From: CAVSSX01 sp963730735
GTDB lineage: Bacteria; Actinomycetota; Acidimicrobiia; Acidimicrobiales; RAAP-2
NCBI GenBank assembly: GCA_963730735.1
Contig: CAVSSX010000008.1
Span: 310,001-374,000, forward strand
Length of the DNA: 64,000 bases
Direction of reading: 5' to 3'
In this document: positions 35,852 through 44,328 of the stretch, in pieces
How the letters are laid out: every line of letters starts with the position of its first letter
Position numbering within the stretch: position 1 is the first letter of the stretch
Notes under the pieces: model-generated
Databases searched by the model: none
Told to the model about the DNA's origin: nothing
Seen by the model: only the letters and a program-made list of their open reading frames with translations
Position numbers and translations under genes: made by a program

Positions 35852-36781
35852 TCAGGGCTCGAGCACCACCTTGATGGCCCCGCTCGAGCGGTCGCGGGCG
35901 GTGGCGAACGCCTCGGTCACGGCGTCGAGCGGGAAGCGGTGGGTGATGACCCGACGGGCGAACTCGGGCCGGGCGTCGAGAATGGCGGCGGCGGCGTCGA
36001 TGTCGCGCCCCGAGCTGTCCCCGGCGTACATGGACGCCGGGACGAGGTCGATCTCGGCCATCGAGATCTGCATGCCGGGCAGTGTCACCGGGTCCCAGTA
36101 GCTGCCGAGCAGCACCACCCGGCCGCCGGGTCGGCAGAGCTCGACGCTGCGGGTCAGCGCGCTCTCGGTCCCGGCCGACTCGAACACCACGTCGTAGTCG
36201 CCGCCGACCTCCCCGGCGCCGAGGGCCGCCGCCACCTCACGCTGGTGGTCGTGACGGGCCTCGAGGTCCACCGTCGCCCCGACGGACTGCGCCGCCACCA
36301 CCGCCGTCTGCCCGATGGTCCCGCCGCCGACCACGGCCACCCGCTCGCCGGCGACCACCCGACCCCGGCGGGCGCCGTGGACGGCGACGGCCAGCGGCTC
36401 GACCAGGCAGGCGTCGGCCACCGCCACCCCGGCGGCCAGCGGCACGATGGCCGCCTCGGGCACCAGCACCTGCTCGGCCATCCCGCCGTCACGGCCCACC
36501 CCGAGGAGCACCGACGGACCCGAGCGGCAGAGGTTGTAGCGACCGTCGGCGCACTCGTCGCACGCGCCGCAGGCGGCGATCGGCTCGACCGCCACCGGCC
36601 GTCCGTCGGGCAGGTACCCGGCCATCTCGTGGCCGAGGGTCACCGGCAGGTTCCACGGTTCGAGGTGGAGATCGGATCCGCAGATGCCGGCCGAGGCCAC
36701 CCGCAGCACGACGCCTTCCCCCGACGGTGCCGACACGTCGGCCACCGTGGCCCGGCCCTCCACGCAACGGATCGCTCGCAT
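35852..36781 (-). CDS. Zinc-dependent alcohol dehydrogenase (MDR family)
   Basis: This 309-aa medium-chain dehydrogenase has the catalytic zinc ligand Cys in GICGSDLH and HE in LGHEMAGY. The structural zinc site has four Cys in ACGACDECADGRYNLC. The Rossmann loop is VVGGGTIGQ. It is about 30 residues shorter than most family members, mainly in the C-terminal half. It is divergent from a MarR gene, with a palindromic AT-rich site between them, and may be under that regulator. The substrate is unknown. Confidence 0.82.
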   Translation of the reverse strand: MRAIRCVEGRATVADVSAPSGEGVVLRVASAGICGSDLHLEPWNLPVTLGHEMAGYLPDGRPVAVEPIAACGACDECADGRYNLCRSGPSVLLGVGRDGGMAEQVLVPEAAIVPLAAGVAVADACLVEPLAVAVHGARRGRVVAGERVAVVGGGTIGQTAVVAAQSVGATVDLEARHDHQREVAAALGAGEVGGDYDVVFESAGTESALTRSVELCRPGGRVVLLGSYWDPVTLPGMQISMAEIDLVPASMYAGDSSGRDIDAAAAILDARPEFARRVITHRFPLDAVTEAFATARDRSSGAIKVVLEP

Positions 36782-36907
36782 GTGTCCCCCCTCGGGCGTC
36801 CCGGCGGAACCGCAGCGGTCCGACGCCGTCGCCGACCCAGAACCTAGGGGTCCGGACCGCCGCCGCGCCGGGCCCCCGACCGACCCGGATGGTCGCTCCA
36901 GGGCAAT

Positions 36908-36925
36908 TAGCTAGGCAAAAAGCTA
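36908..36925. promoter_or_regulatory. Candidate MarR operator (TAGCT-N8-AGCTA)
   Basis: An inverted repeat, TAGCT-aggcaaaa-AGCTA, lies in an AT-rich island 38 bases upstream of the marR ATG, in the gap between it and the divergent alcohol dehydrogenase gene. Its 18-base size, position and contrast with the GC-rich surroundings fit an autoregulatory MarR site. Confidence 0.5.
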
Positions 36926-36963
36926 TCGTTCGGGCGGAGCGCCGTCACGGCGCCGACACCGCC

Positions 36964-37479
36964 ATGACCCGCCTCCACGCCATCGACCAGCCCGCCGCCA
37001 CCGGCGACCGTGGACTCATGGTCCGGGTGGTCGAGCTCAACCACCAGATGACCCAGATCCTCGAGGGGATCACCCAGACGGCCGGGCTGTCGATGGCCGA
37101 CTATCTGGTGCTCGCCCTGATCCGTCGGTCGCCGGACCATCGCAGCGCCCCCGGCCGGATCGCCAAGCGCCTGGGCCGCACAAGCGGGGGGATCTCGCTG
37201 ACCCTGGACCGACTCGAGGCGAACGGGTGGCTCCGGCGCTCCCAGGACGACCGTGACCGCCGGCGAGTGGTCGTCGAGCTGACCCCGGCCGGGGTCGACG
37301 TGGCGACGACGATGAACTACTCGCTGCACGAATGGGAGCGCACCCTCGACCTGCAGCCGGCGGAACGCCAGACGATGGCGGCGGTGATGGACCAGCTGAT
37401 CGAGCTCCTCGACAGCCATGGGGTCGCCAACGGGTCGACCTCGGACCCCGAGAAGCTCCCGGGGGGACACAACGCGTGA
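36964..37479 (+). CDS. MarR-family transcriptional regulator
   Basis: This 171-aa winged-helix repressor has a recognition region RIAKRLGRTSGGISLTLDRLEANGWL and the wing QDDRDRRRVVVELTPAG, both diagnostic. The start ATG at 36964 is chosen; GTG or other upstream starts would run into the operator. Ligands of such proteins are usually aromatic or lipid compounds. It is divergent from the zinc alcohol dehydrogenase and upstream of a CoA-transferase gene, which it may regulate. Its last codons lie inside a 15-base tandem repeat, one unit of which creates the stop codon. Confidence 0.82.
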   Translation: MTRLHAIDQPAATGDRGLMVRVVELNHQMTQILEGITQTAGLSMADYLVLALIRRSPDHRSAPGRIAKRLGRTSGGISLTLDRLEANGWLRRSQDDRDRRRVVVELTPAGVDVATTMNYSLHEWERTLDLQPAERQTMAAVMDQLIELLDSHGVANGSTSDPEKLPGGHNA

Positions 37480-37518
37480 GGACACAGTGCGTGGGGACAC
37501 AGCGCGTGGGGACAGGAC
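37459..37518 (+). repeat. 15-bp tandem repeat spanning the marR stop codon
   Basis: Four units follow each other with period 15: a divergent one (37459-37473), then GCGTGAGGACACAGT, GCGTGGGGACACAGC and GCGTGGGGACAGGAC. The marR TGA at 37477-37479 is inside the second unit, where the other two full units have TGG. The repeat fills much of the gap to the CoA-transferase gene. Confidence 0.75.
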
Positions 37519-37575
37519 GATGCGGCCCGGGGCGCCCTGCCTCGATGCCCGCACGGACGACAGGGGGATGACGGC

Positions 37576-40002
37576 ATGACGAGCACCGAGAGCACACCGG
37601 TGGATGAGCGACGCCGATCGGGGATGTTGTCGGGCCTGCGAGTACTCGAGTTGGCCGAGATGGTGGCCGCTCCCTACGCCGCCAAGCTGCTGGGCGACCT
37701 CGGGGCCGAGGTGCTGAAGGTCGAGCCGCCGACCGGCGATCCGGCTCGACGCATGGGCCCCTTCGTCGACGACCAACCGGGTCCCGACCGCAGCGTCCTG
37801 TTCCTGCACCTCAACACCTCCAAGACCGGGATCTGCCTCGACCCCGAACGCCCCGACGACCGGGCGGCGCTGGCCGAGCTGATCGGCTCGGTCGAGCTGG
37901 TGCTCACCGACCGCACGCCCGAACAATTGGCGGCCGAGGGCATCGACGTGGCGACGTTGCTCACCGCCCATCCCCATCTGGTCATCGCCTCGATGACCCC
38001 CTTCGGCACCGTCGGTCCCTACCGGGACTACGCCGCCACTCCCCTCACCACCTTCCACGCCGCCGGCGAGGGCTTCCTCACCCCGGTGGCCTCCCACCTC
38101 ATGCCCGAGGTGGTCGACCGGCCCCCGCTGCGCCAGGGCCGGTTCGCCGCCGAGTACAAGATGGCCACCTACGCCGCCACGCTGTCGCTGGCCGCCGTCT
38201 TCCACGCCCGCCGCACCGGCGTGGGCCAGCTGGTCGAGATCCCGGGCTTCGAGGCGCTGCTCGGCCTCAATTTCTTCGAGTTCCAGCCCTGGTTGAGCTT
38301 CGGCATGATGCCGAGCCGGGCGTCGCTGGCCGTGCCCCTGGGCGGCATCATGCCGTGCCAGGACGGCTACTTGCAGTTCACCTTCCACGAGGAGCACCAG
38401 TGGCGGGCCCTGGTCAAGCTGATCGGCTCGCCGGCCTGGGCCGACGAGGAGTGGGCCGCCACGCTGGCCTCGCGCGAGGCCCACGCCGACCACGTGAACG
38501 CCGTGCTGTCCGAATGGCTGTCGACCCGCACGCGCGACGAGGTGGTCACGGCCGGCCAGGCCATGGGGGTCACCGTGGCCAAGTACCAGACGGTCGAGGA
38601 GGTCATGGCCTCCCAGCAGTTCGCCGAGCGCCAGTACCTGCGCGAGGTGACCCACCCGGTCGCCGGCACCCACCGCTATGCCACCGGCCCGTGGCGCTTC
38701 TCGGGTGAGGGGCCACGCCCCGGCCCGGCGCCACTGCTCGGCCCGGTCGGCGCCGAGCACGCCCGTGCTCTCCTCCCGGCGGTGCCGGCGACCCACCGGC
38801 CGCCCGACGACCCACCGGTCGGGTCGTCGGATCCGGCCGGCCCCCTGGCCGGGCTGCGGGTGCTCGACTTCACGTGGGCCGTCGCCGGCCCGACGGCGAC
38901 CATGATCCTGGCCAGCCTCGGCGCCGACGTCATCAAGGTCGAGACCCGCCACCGGCTCGACGTCCTGCGACGGGCGACGATCACGAGCGCCACCACCAAC
39001 CGGCAGAAGCGGGCCATCACCCTGAACCTGCGCCACCCCAAGGCCGTGGAGCTGGCCCGGCGACTGGCGTCCACCTCGGACGTGGTGGCCGAGAGCTTCC
39101 GACCCGGCGTCATGGCCTCGCTCGGCCTCGACTACGAGTCGCTGGTGGCCGACAACGAAGACCTGATCATGCTGTCGAGCTCGATGGCCGGACAGGAGGG
39201 CCCCTTCGCCCGGTTCGCCGGGTACGCCCCGATGTTCGTGGCCCTGTCGGGCCTGGGCGAGATGACCGGCTACCCCGACGGGCCCCCGTCCCAGATCCGG
39301 GTGGGCGGCGACATCATCGCCGGGGTCCACGGTGGCTTCGCCCTCCTGTCGGCGATCGTCGGGCACCAGGCCACCGGACGGGGGACGCACATCGACCTGT
39401 CGGCCATCGAGGCCCAGGCCAACCTGATCGGTGACGCCTTCCTCGAGTGCTCGGCCACCGGCCGGGTCCCGACCCGGACCGGCAACGTCGAGCCCGGATG
39501 GGTGCCGCACAACACCTTCCGTTGCCGGGGCGACGACCAGTGGGTCAGCATCGCCGTCACCGACGATGCCCGGTGGGCGGCGCTGGTCCAGGCGATCGGC
39601 GCACCCGGGTGGGCCGCCGACGGGCGGTTCACCACGGCCGCCGGCCGGGACGAGCACCGCCAGGAGCTCGAGCGCCTGCTCGGCACCTGGACACTCGACC
39701 GGACGACGGTCGAGGTCACCGAGCTGCTGCAGGCGAACGGCGTCGCCGCCCTGCCCGCCTACCGCGCGCCCGAGCTGTTCGAGGATCCCCACGTGCTCAG
39801 CCGCGACCGGACGGTCGAGGTGCCGGGCGAGGACGGCAACCACCGGCTGTTGCGCCTGGGCGGGACACTGCCGGCGTCGCCGATCCGGCTCGACCGCGCC
39901 GGACCGGCCATGGGCGAGCACAACCACGAGGTCTTCACCACCCTGCTCGGCCTCTCCGACGAGGAGATCGCCCTCCTCGAGAAGGACGAGGTCTTCGCCT
40001 AG
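37576..40002 (+). CDS. Tandem-domain CaiB/BaiF family III CoA-transferase
   Basis: At 808 aa this is two family III CoA-transferase domains in one chain (about residues 17-400 and 418-800). Both begin with the family block: LSGLRVLELAEMVAAPYAAK and LAGLRVLDFTWAVAGPTAT. The catalytic Asp is visible in domain 2 (GGDIIAGVHGGFALL). The aligned site of domain 1 reads AEYKMATYAATLSL, with Glu where Asp is expected, so domain 1 may be non-catalytic. These enzymes move CoA between carboxylic acids as interlocked dimers; here one chain may supply both halves. Start is the ATG at 37576. An SDR gene follows. The substrate is unknown. Confidence 0.82.
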   Translation: MTSTESTPVDERRRSGMLSGLRVLELAEMVAAPYAAKLLGDLGAEVLKVEPPTGDPARRMGPFVDDQPGPDRSVLFLHLNTSKTGICLDPERPDDRAALAELIGSVELVLTDRTPEQLAAEGIDVATLLTAHPHLVIASMTPFGTVGPYRDYAATPLTTFHAAGEGFLTPVASHLMPEVVDRPPLRQGRFAAEYKMATYAATLSLAAVFHARRTGVGQLVEIPGFEALLGLNFFEFQPWLSFGMMPSRASLAVPLGGIMPCQDGYLQFTFHEEHQWRALVKLIGSPAWADEEWAATLASREAHADHVNAVLSEWLSTRTRDEVVTAGQAMGVTVAKYQTVEEVMASQQFAERQYLREVTHPVAGTHRYATGPWRFSGEGPRPGPAPLLGPVGAEHARALLPAVPATHRPPDDPPVGSSDPAGPLAGLRVLDFTWAVAGPTATMILASLGADVIKVETRHRLDVLRRATITSATTNRQKRAITLNLRHPKAVELARRLASTSDVVAESFRPGVMASLGLDYESLVADNEDLIMLSSSMAGQEGPFARFAGYAPMFVALSGLGEMTGYPDGPPSQIRVGGDIIAGVHGGFALLSAIVGHQATGRGTHIDLSAIEAQANLIGDAFLECSATGRVPTRTGNVEPGWVPHNTFRCRGDDQWVSIAVTDDARWAALVQAIGAPGWAADGRFTTAAGRDEHRQELERLLGTWTLDRTTVEVTELLQANGVAALPAYRAPELFEDPHVLSRDRTVEVPGEDGNHRLLRLGGTLPASPIRLDRAGPAMGEHNHEVFTTLLGLSDEEIALLEKDEVFA

Positions 40003-40141
40003 GCCGCTCCCGCCCGCCGCCCGGCCCAACCCGGCGACCCACCGCGCCGGTCCAGAGCACCCGACGACTCGTCGCACCGACCGTCGACGTCACCGACACC
40101 CGACAGCCCCGACAACTCGCACAGAAGGTAGGGAAAGCACC

Positions 40142-40940
40142 ATGACCGACAACGACACAGCCACCGGGACGACCGACGGTCTGGGATTGCTCGACCTGCG
40201 CGGCAAGGCGGCACTGGTGACCGGGGGCGGCGCCGGCATCGGTGAGGCCTGTGCGCGGCTGCTGGCCGCCCGGGGTGCCTCGGTGCTCGTCGCCGACCGC
40301 GACCTCGCCGGGGCCACGGCAGTGGCCGACGCCATCTCGGCGTCGGGTGGGACGGCAGTGCCCCATGCGGTCGACGTGGTCGATCCGGTGGCCGTCGAGG
40401 CGATGGTGGCGGCGACGATCGAGCGCTTCGGGGGTCTCGACATCGGCGTGAACAACGCCGGCGTCGGCGGCACCCAGGCCGTCGTGGCCGACCATCCCCT
40501 CGAGGCCTGGCGGGACGTCCTGTCCATCAACCTCGACGGGGTCTTCTACTGCACCCGGGCCGAGGCCCAGGTCATGCGGGCCCGCGGTGGCGGCTCGATC
40601 GTCAACATGGCCTCCATCCTCGGCGTGGTCGGTCGGGCCGAGTCGGCGGCCTACGTGGCGGCCAAGCACGGCGTCATCGGTCTGACCAAGTCGGCCGCCC
40701 TCGGCCACGCGGCCGACGGCATCCGGGTCAACGCCGTCGGACCGGGCTACATCGAGACGCCCATGTTGGCGGCCAACATCGCACCCGAGGACATGGCCGA
40801 CCTGCGGGCCCTCCATGCCCTCGGCCGCTTGGGCACGCCGGCGGAGGTCGCCGAGCTCGTGGCCTGGTTGGCCAGCGACGCCTCGTCCTTCGCCACCGGC
40901 GGCTTCTACCCGCTCGACGGCGGCTTCACCGCCGCGCTAG
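40142..40940 (+). CDS. SDR-family oxidoreductase, probable frameshift at the C-terminus
   Basis: This classical SDR of about 265 aa has TGGGAGIG, NNAG and YVAAK (with Ser in NMASILG). VNAVGPGYIETPM and ATGGFYPLDGGFTA close the fold. The raw frame then continues without stop to 41188, overlapping the next gene by 160 bases. Removing one base at about 40930 brings a TAG at 40938-40940 into frame and gives the common ending DGGFTAR, so I set the end there. It follows the CoA-transferase gene by 139 bases and may act on the same acyl-CoA. The substrate is unknown. Confidence 0.8.
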
Positions 40941-41028
40941 TCACCGCTCCTTCCGCGGCGGTGCCCCGCCAGCCCACCGCGCCCGGGCTCGGACCCGCCC
41001 GGCCGGCCGCGTCTGCGACGATGGCCCG

Positions 41029-41889
41029 GTGGAACCGTCGGTGGCCCGGGAGATGTGGCGCCGCTTCGAGCCGCTCCACGCCGTCGTCTACTTTGCCCCC
41101 GAGCCGATCGAAGCCCTGGCCTCGACCGGTCTTCGCGGATTCTGGATGGGCTACTTCGCCGGCCGGGCCGCGCCCATGGGCCCGGTGATGCCGGCCGTCG
41201 TCCATGCCACCTTCTTCAACTTCGCTCCGAGCATGACCGCCCGGGCCCTCCCCGACGCCTGGACGCTCGCCGACCCGTCGACCGTCCTCGATGCCCGGAT
41301 GGCCGGGTCGACCCGGGCGCTCGGCTCGTTGCTCGCCGAGGACGCCGAGGGCGCCACCGTGCAGCGGGCGGCGGACCTGTGTCGGCAGGCGGCGACGCAG
41401 GTGACCGTGGACGGTCGGCCCCTGGCGGCGGCCAACGCCGCGCTGGCCTGGCCCGACGAGCCCCTGCCCAGGCTGTGGCACGCCACCACCGTGCTGCGGG
41501 AGCATCGCGGCGACGGGCACGTGACGGCGCTGGTCGAGGCCGAGGTGGACGGCTGCGAGGCGCACGTGCTCCTGATCGCCGACGGGGCCACGACCCGGGC
41601 GGCCGTCCAACGGGCTCGCGGGTGGACCGACGAGCAGTGGACGGCGGCGACCGACCGCCTGGTCGACCGGGGGCTGCTCGAGCCGAACGGGACGCTGACC
41701 GCGGCCGGCACCCGGCTACGGCGACAGGTCGAGTCGACGACCGACCGGCTGGCCCTCGAGCCCTGGCGCCGGCTCGGCCGGGACCGCTGCGACGAGCTGA
41801 CCGGGTTGCTCGACCGCCTCGCCACCCGGGTGCTCGGCGTCGGCCTCATCCCGTCGGCCAACCCGATGGGACTGCCGATCGCCCGCTGA
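41029..41889 (+). CDS. SCO6745-family (SalK-like) helix-turn-helix protein
   Basis: This 286-aa protein has MWRRFEPLHAVVYFAPEPIEAL at the N-terminus, then GLRGFWMGYFAGRAAPMGPV, and a C-terminal winged-helix-like region (LVDRGLLEPNGTLTAAGTRLRRQVE). The pattern is that of the actinobacterial SCO6745/SalK group, whose biochemical role is not known. The start is the GTG at 41029. It ends convergent with an M56 peptidase gene, separated by 17 bases containing a C6G8 palindrome. Confidence 0.72.
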   Translation: MEPSVAREMWRRFEPLHAVVYFAPEPIEALASTGLRGFWMGYFAGRAAPMGPVMPAVVHATFFNFAPSMTARALPDAWTLADPSTVLDARMAGSTRALGSLLAEDAEGATVQRAADLCRQAATQVTVDGRPLAAANAALAWPDEPLPRLWHATTVLREHRGDGHVTALVEAEVDGCEAHVLLIADGATTRAAVQRARGWTDEQWTAATDRLVDRGLLEPNGTLTAAGTRLRRQVESTTDRLALEPWRRLGRDRCDELTGLLDRLATRVLGVGLIPSANPMGLPIAR

Positions 41890-41892
41890 ACG

Positions 41893-41906
41893 CCCCCCGG
41901 GGGGGG
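41893..41906. terminator. GC palindrome in the convergent gap, possible terminator
   Basis: The gap between the SCO6745-type gene and the M56 gene is almost wholly CCCCCC followed by GGGGGGGG. It could form a hairpin in either transcript, but there is no T-tract and the loop would be minimal. Confidence 0.3.
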
Positions 41907-42818
41907 CTACGCCAGCAGGGCCACGAAGGGCGTGGCCACCAGCAGGGCGGCCACGCCCACGCCGACGGCCGCCGTCGGGCGGGAGGTCCGTCCCGGGCCG
42001 AGCAGGCGCTCGACTCGAAGGGTGACCGCCGTCGCCGAGGCCCCGAAGGCGCAGGCCGGCACGAGCCCGGCCGTGCCCATCTGGACCAACGCCCGGGCCA
42101 GGTCCCGGGGGTCGTGCTGGCGGGCCGAGTAGTCGTCGGCCGCCATCTCGAGCAACCGGGCCACGGCGGCCGGCGCCCGGCGGGCGTAGGGGATCCAGCG
42201 CAGCGGCTGGGTGAGCGACGAGAGGGGCAGCATGACCAGCCCGTGGTGTTCGAGCGCGTGGCCCCGCTCGTGCTCCACCACCGCCTCGAGCTCGGCCCGG
42301 CCCAGGATCCGGACGGTTCCGGCACTGACCACGATCCGGGGTCGGAACCCCGGGAGGCAGTAGGCGGCGGCCCCTGGGTGGTCGAGCATCGTGGCCCCGG
42401 CCACCTCGTCGCTCGTACGGCCGACGAGGTCGAGCACCCGACGGTGGTGGGCCCGACCGCGCACGGTGCGCAGCATGGTGGCGGCCACCACGGCCACCAG
42501 CACCACGCCCACGTCGGCCGCCAACGTCAGGCCAAGGGCGTCGGGCAGTCCGAGGCCGGCCAGCGGGTGGCCGTCCACCACCCCGTCGACCATGCGGTCA
42601 AGGCCAGCCGCGAAGCCCACGTCGAACCGGGCGACGGCGACGGCCAGGCCGGCACCGATGGCCGCCAGCGCCCCGGTCACGCCGAGGGCCTGCCACAGGG
42701 CGACGGCGGCCCGGGGCGCCCTCGAGGGCCATCGGGCGACGTCGAGCCAGGCGCTGAGGGGACCCAGGCAGACGATCGAGAGGGCCACCAGCGCCACCGC
42801 CACCAGGTGCAGCCTCAT
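41907..42818 (-). CDS. M56/BlaR1-like membrane zinc peptidase
   Basis: This 303-aa membrane protein has helices near residues 5-20, 38-62 and 88-112 and the zinc motif HERGHALEHH, with a downstream E in EMAADDYSARQH. It lacks the extracellular sensor domain of true BlaR1. It probably cleaves, directly or through relay, the BlaI-type repressor encoded just upstream, whose stop overlaps its ATG (ATGA). Actinobacterial BlaI/M56 pairs often sit beside respiratory genes, as here with ctaG and sco1. The inducing signal is unknown. Confidence 0.8.
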   Translation of the reverse strand: MRLHLVAVALVALSIVCLGPLSAWLDVARWPSRAPRAAVALWQALGVTGALAAIGAGLAVAVARFDVGFAAGLDRMVDGVVDGHPLAGLGLPDALGLTLAADVGVVLVAVVAATMLRTVRGRAHHRRVLDLVGRTSDEVAGATMLDHPGAAAYCLPGFRPRIVVSAGTVRILGRAELEAVVEHERGHALEHHGLVMLPLSSLTQPLRWIPYARRAPAAVARLLEMAADDYSARQHDPRDLARALVQMGTAGLVPACAFGASATAVTLRVERLLGPGRTSRPTAAVGVGVAALLVATPFVALLA

Positions 42819-43210
42819 CGACGACCCTTTGAACGGGTGGTGGGTGTCGAGGCGTCCGACGGGCCTCCGAGACCGTCGAGGGCCTGGCGCAGGACGTCGG
42901 CCTCGGACACGGTCACCGTCTCGGCGAAGCGCACCAGGACGGCGTCGCGGTCCGTGGCCCCGCCCAGGGCCTCCAGCATCAGCTCGGCCGTGTAGGCCTC
43001 CCGGCTGGCGGCGGCCGTGTACCGGTGGGCCCGACCGTCCTTGGTCCGCTCGACCATGTGCTTGCGCTGGAGACGGTCGAGGACGGTGAGGACCGTGGTG
43101 TAGGCATGGGTCGGCAGCTCTTCGGCGACCTGGCGCACCGTGAGCCCGGTGCCCATCGACCCCCACAGGACGTCCATCACCTTGCGTTCGAGCTCACCCA
43201 GTCGCGCCAC
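42815..43210 (-). CDS. BlaI/MecI/CopY-family repressor
   Basis: This 131-aa winged-helix repressor has LGELERKVMDVLWGS and the recognition region LPTHAYTTVLTVLDRLQRKHMVER, both diagnostic. The GTG at 43210 is preferred because AAGGAG lies upstream and the family normally starts right before this helix; the longer frame to 43318 would cover its own operator. A TGTAG/CTACA dyad lies 63 bases upstream in the gap to the divergent ctaG gene. It probably controls itself, the M56 peptidase and perhaps ctaG-sco1. Confidence 0.85.
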   Translation of the reverse strand: MARLGELERKVMDVLWGSMGTGLTVRQVAEELPTHAYTTVLTVLDRLQRKHMVERTKDGRAHRYTAAASREAYTAELMLEALGGATDRDAVLVRFAETVTVSEADVLRQALDGLGGPSDASTPTTRSKGRR

Positions 43211-43267
43211 GAGCGACGCTCCTTCCCGTTGTCCGCCGGTGCCGCAGCATACCAAGGCGGTGACTTG

Positions 43268-43291
43268 AACTCCTACACGCTGTAGTACTAC
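43268..43291. promoter_or_regulatory. BlaI-type operator in the blaI-ctaG divergent region
   Basis: The core is CTACA-CGC-TGTAG (43273-43285). On the minus strand it extends to AGTACTACAGCGTGTAGGAG, which resembles the MecI/BlaI pattern TACTACA-N-TGTAGTA. It sits between the BlaI start and the ctaG start and so could control both directions. Confidence 0.65.
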
Positions 43292-43335
43292 GTTGCGCCC
43301 GTGATGCGGCCCCCTCACTTCGTGTCGAGACCCCG

Positions 43336-44328
43336 GTGACCGGTCTCCTGACGCCGGTCCTGGCCGACGCCCCGCTGGCGCCGCTGCGGGGCAGCGCCTT
43401 CACCTCGACCCAATTCGACGCCGTCCCGGTGACCATGGTCGTACTCGCCCTGGTGCTGTACCTCCTCGCCGTGCGACGGGTGAACCGCCTCCAGCCCCGG
43501 CATCCCTGGTCGGTGGGCAAGACCATCGCCTGGATCGGTGCGCTGTTCACCGTGTCGATCGCCATCTTCAGCTTCGTCGGGGTCTACGACGGCGACCTCT
43601 TCTACGACCACATGATCCAGCACCTCCTGCTGATCATGGTGGCCGCCCCGCTCTTCGCCATCGCCTCGCCGATCGACCTGATCTGGCGGATCAGCCGGGG
43701 CGAGGCCCGCACGAGAGTGAACTGGCTCCTGCGCTCGCCGCTCGGCCTGGTGCTCGGCCACCCGGCCACCGGCTTCCTGCTCTACGCCATCATGATCCCG
43801 CTGACCCACCTGACCTCGTGGTACGACTACACGCTCACCCACGAGAGCGTGCACAACGCCGAGCACCTGATCTTCCTGCTGGTCGGCTACCTCTTCTGGC
43901 GTCAGATCTTCGGATCGGACCCCAACCGCTACCGCATGCATCCGGCTCTGCAGTTCGGCTACCTCTTCCTGGCCATCCCCATCGACACCTTCACCGGGCT
44001 CTCGCTCGACGGCGCCACCCGCGAGCTGTTCCCGGCCTACCTCTCGATCCCGCGGCCATGGGGACCGTCGAGGATCCAGGACCTCCACATCGGGGGCATC
44101 TTGATGTGGGTGGGCGGCGACACCCTCATGCTCTGGCCCATGATCCCGGTCGCCCTGCGCTGGATGCACCAGGAGGAGCGACGGGCGACGCGGGTCGACC
44201 GGACGCTCGACGCCATGCTCCCCGGTCGGGACCTGCCGGACGGCACGCACTTCCCCACCGCGCCGCCTCGTCCCACCGCCACACCCCCCGGCGCCGCCGG
44301 CAGCGGGTCGGCCACGTCGGTGCCGTGA
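43336..44328 (+). CDS. ctaG: Cytochrome c oxidase assembly factor CtaG (caa3-type)
   Basis: This 330-aa protein has about seven membrane helices and the CtaG hallmarks HMIQHLLLIMVAAPL, the conserved His-rich HNAEHLIFLLVGYLFW and QDLHIGGILMWVGGD. It assists copper insertion into cytochrome oxidase in the cytoplasmic membrane. The start is the GTG at 43336. Its stop overlaps the GTG of the following sco1-like gene, so the two form one operon. A BlaI-type operator lies upstream, which suggests control by the repressor. Confidence 0.86.
   Translation: MTGLLTPVLADAPLAPLRGSAFTSTQFDAVPVTMVVLALVLYLLAVRRVNRLQPRHPWSVGKTIAWIGALFTVSIAIFSFVGVYDGDLFYDHMIQHLLLIMVAAPLFAIASPIDLIWRISRGEARTRVNWLLRSPLGLVLGHPATGFLLYAIMIPLTHLTSWYDYTLTHESVHNAEHLIFLLVGYLFWRQIFGSDPNRYRMHPALQFGYLFLAIPIDTFTGLSLDGATRELFPAYLSIPRPWGPSRIQDLHIGGILMWVGGDTLMLWPMIPVALRWMHQEERRATRVDRTLDAMLPGRDLPDGTHFPTAPPRPTATPPGAAGSGSATSVP

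Noticed and set aside
37459..37518. CRISPR array
   Set aside because: Units are contiguous 15-base repeats with no spacers, and no cas gene is present.
40940..41188. Natural 80-residue C-terminal extension of the SDR
   Set aside because: It would overlap a well-supported gene in another frame, is Arg/Pro/Ser-rich, and one base change restores the common DGGFTAR ending.
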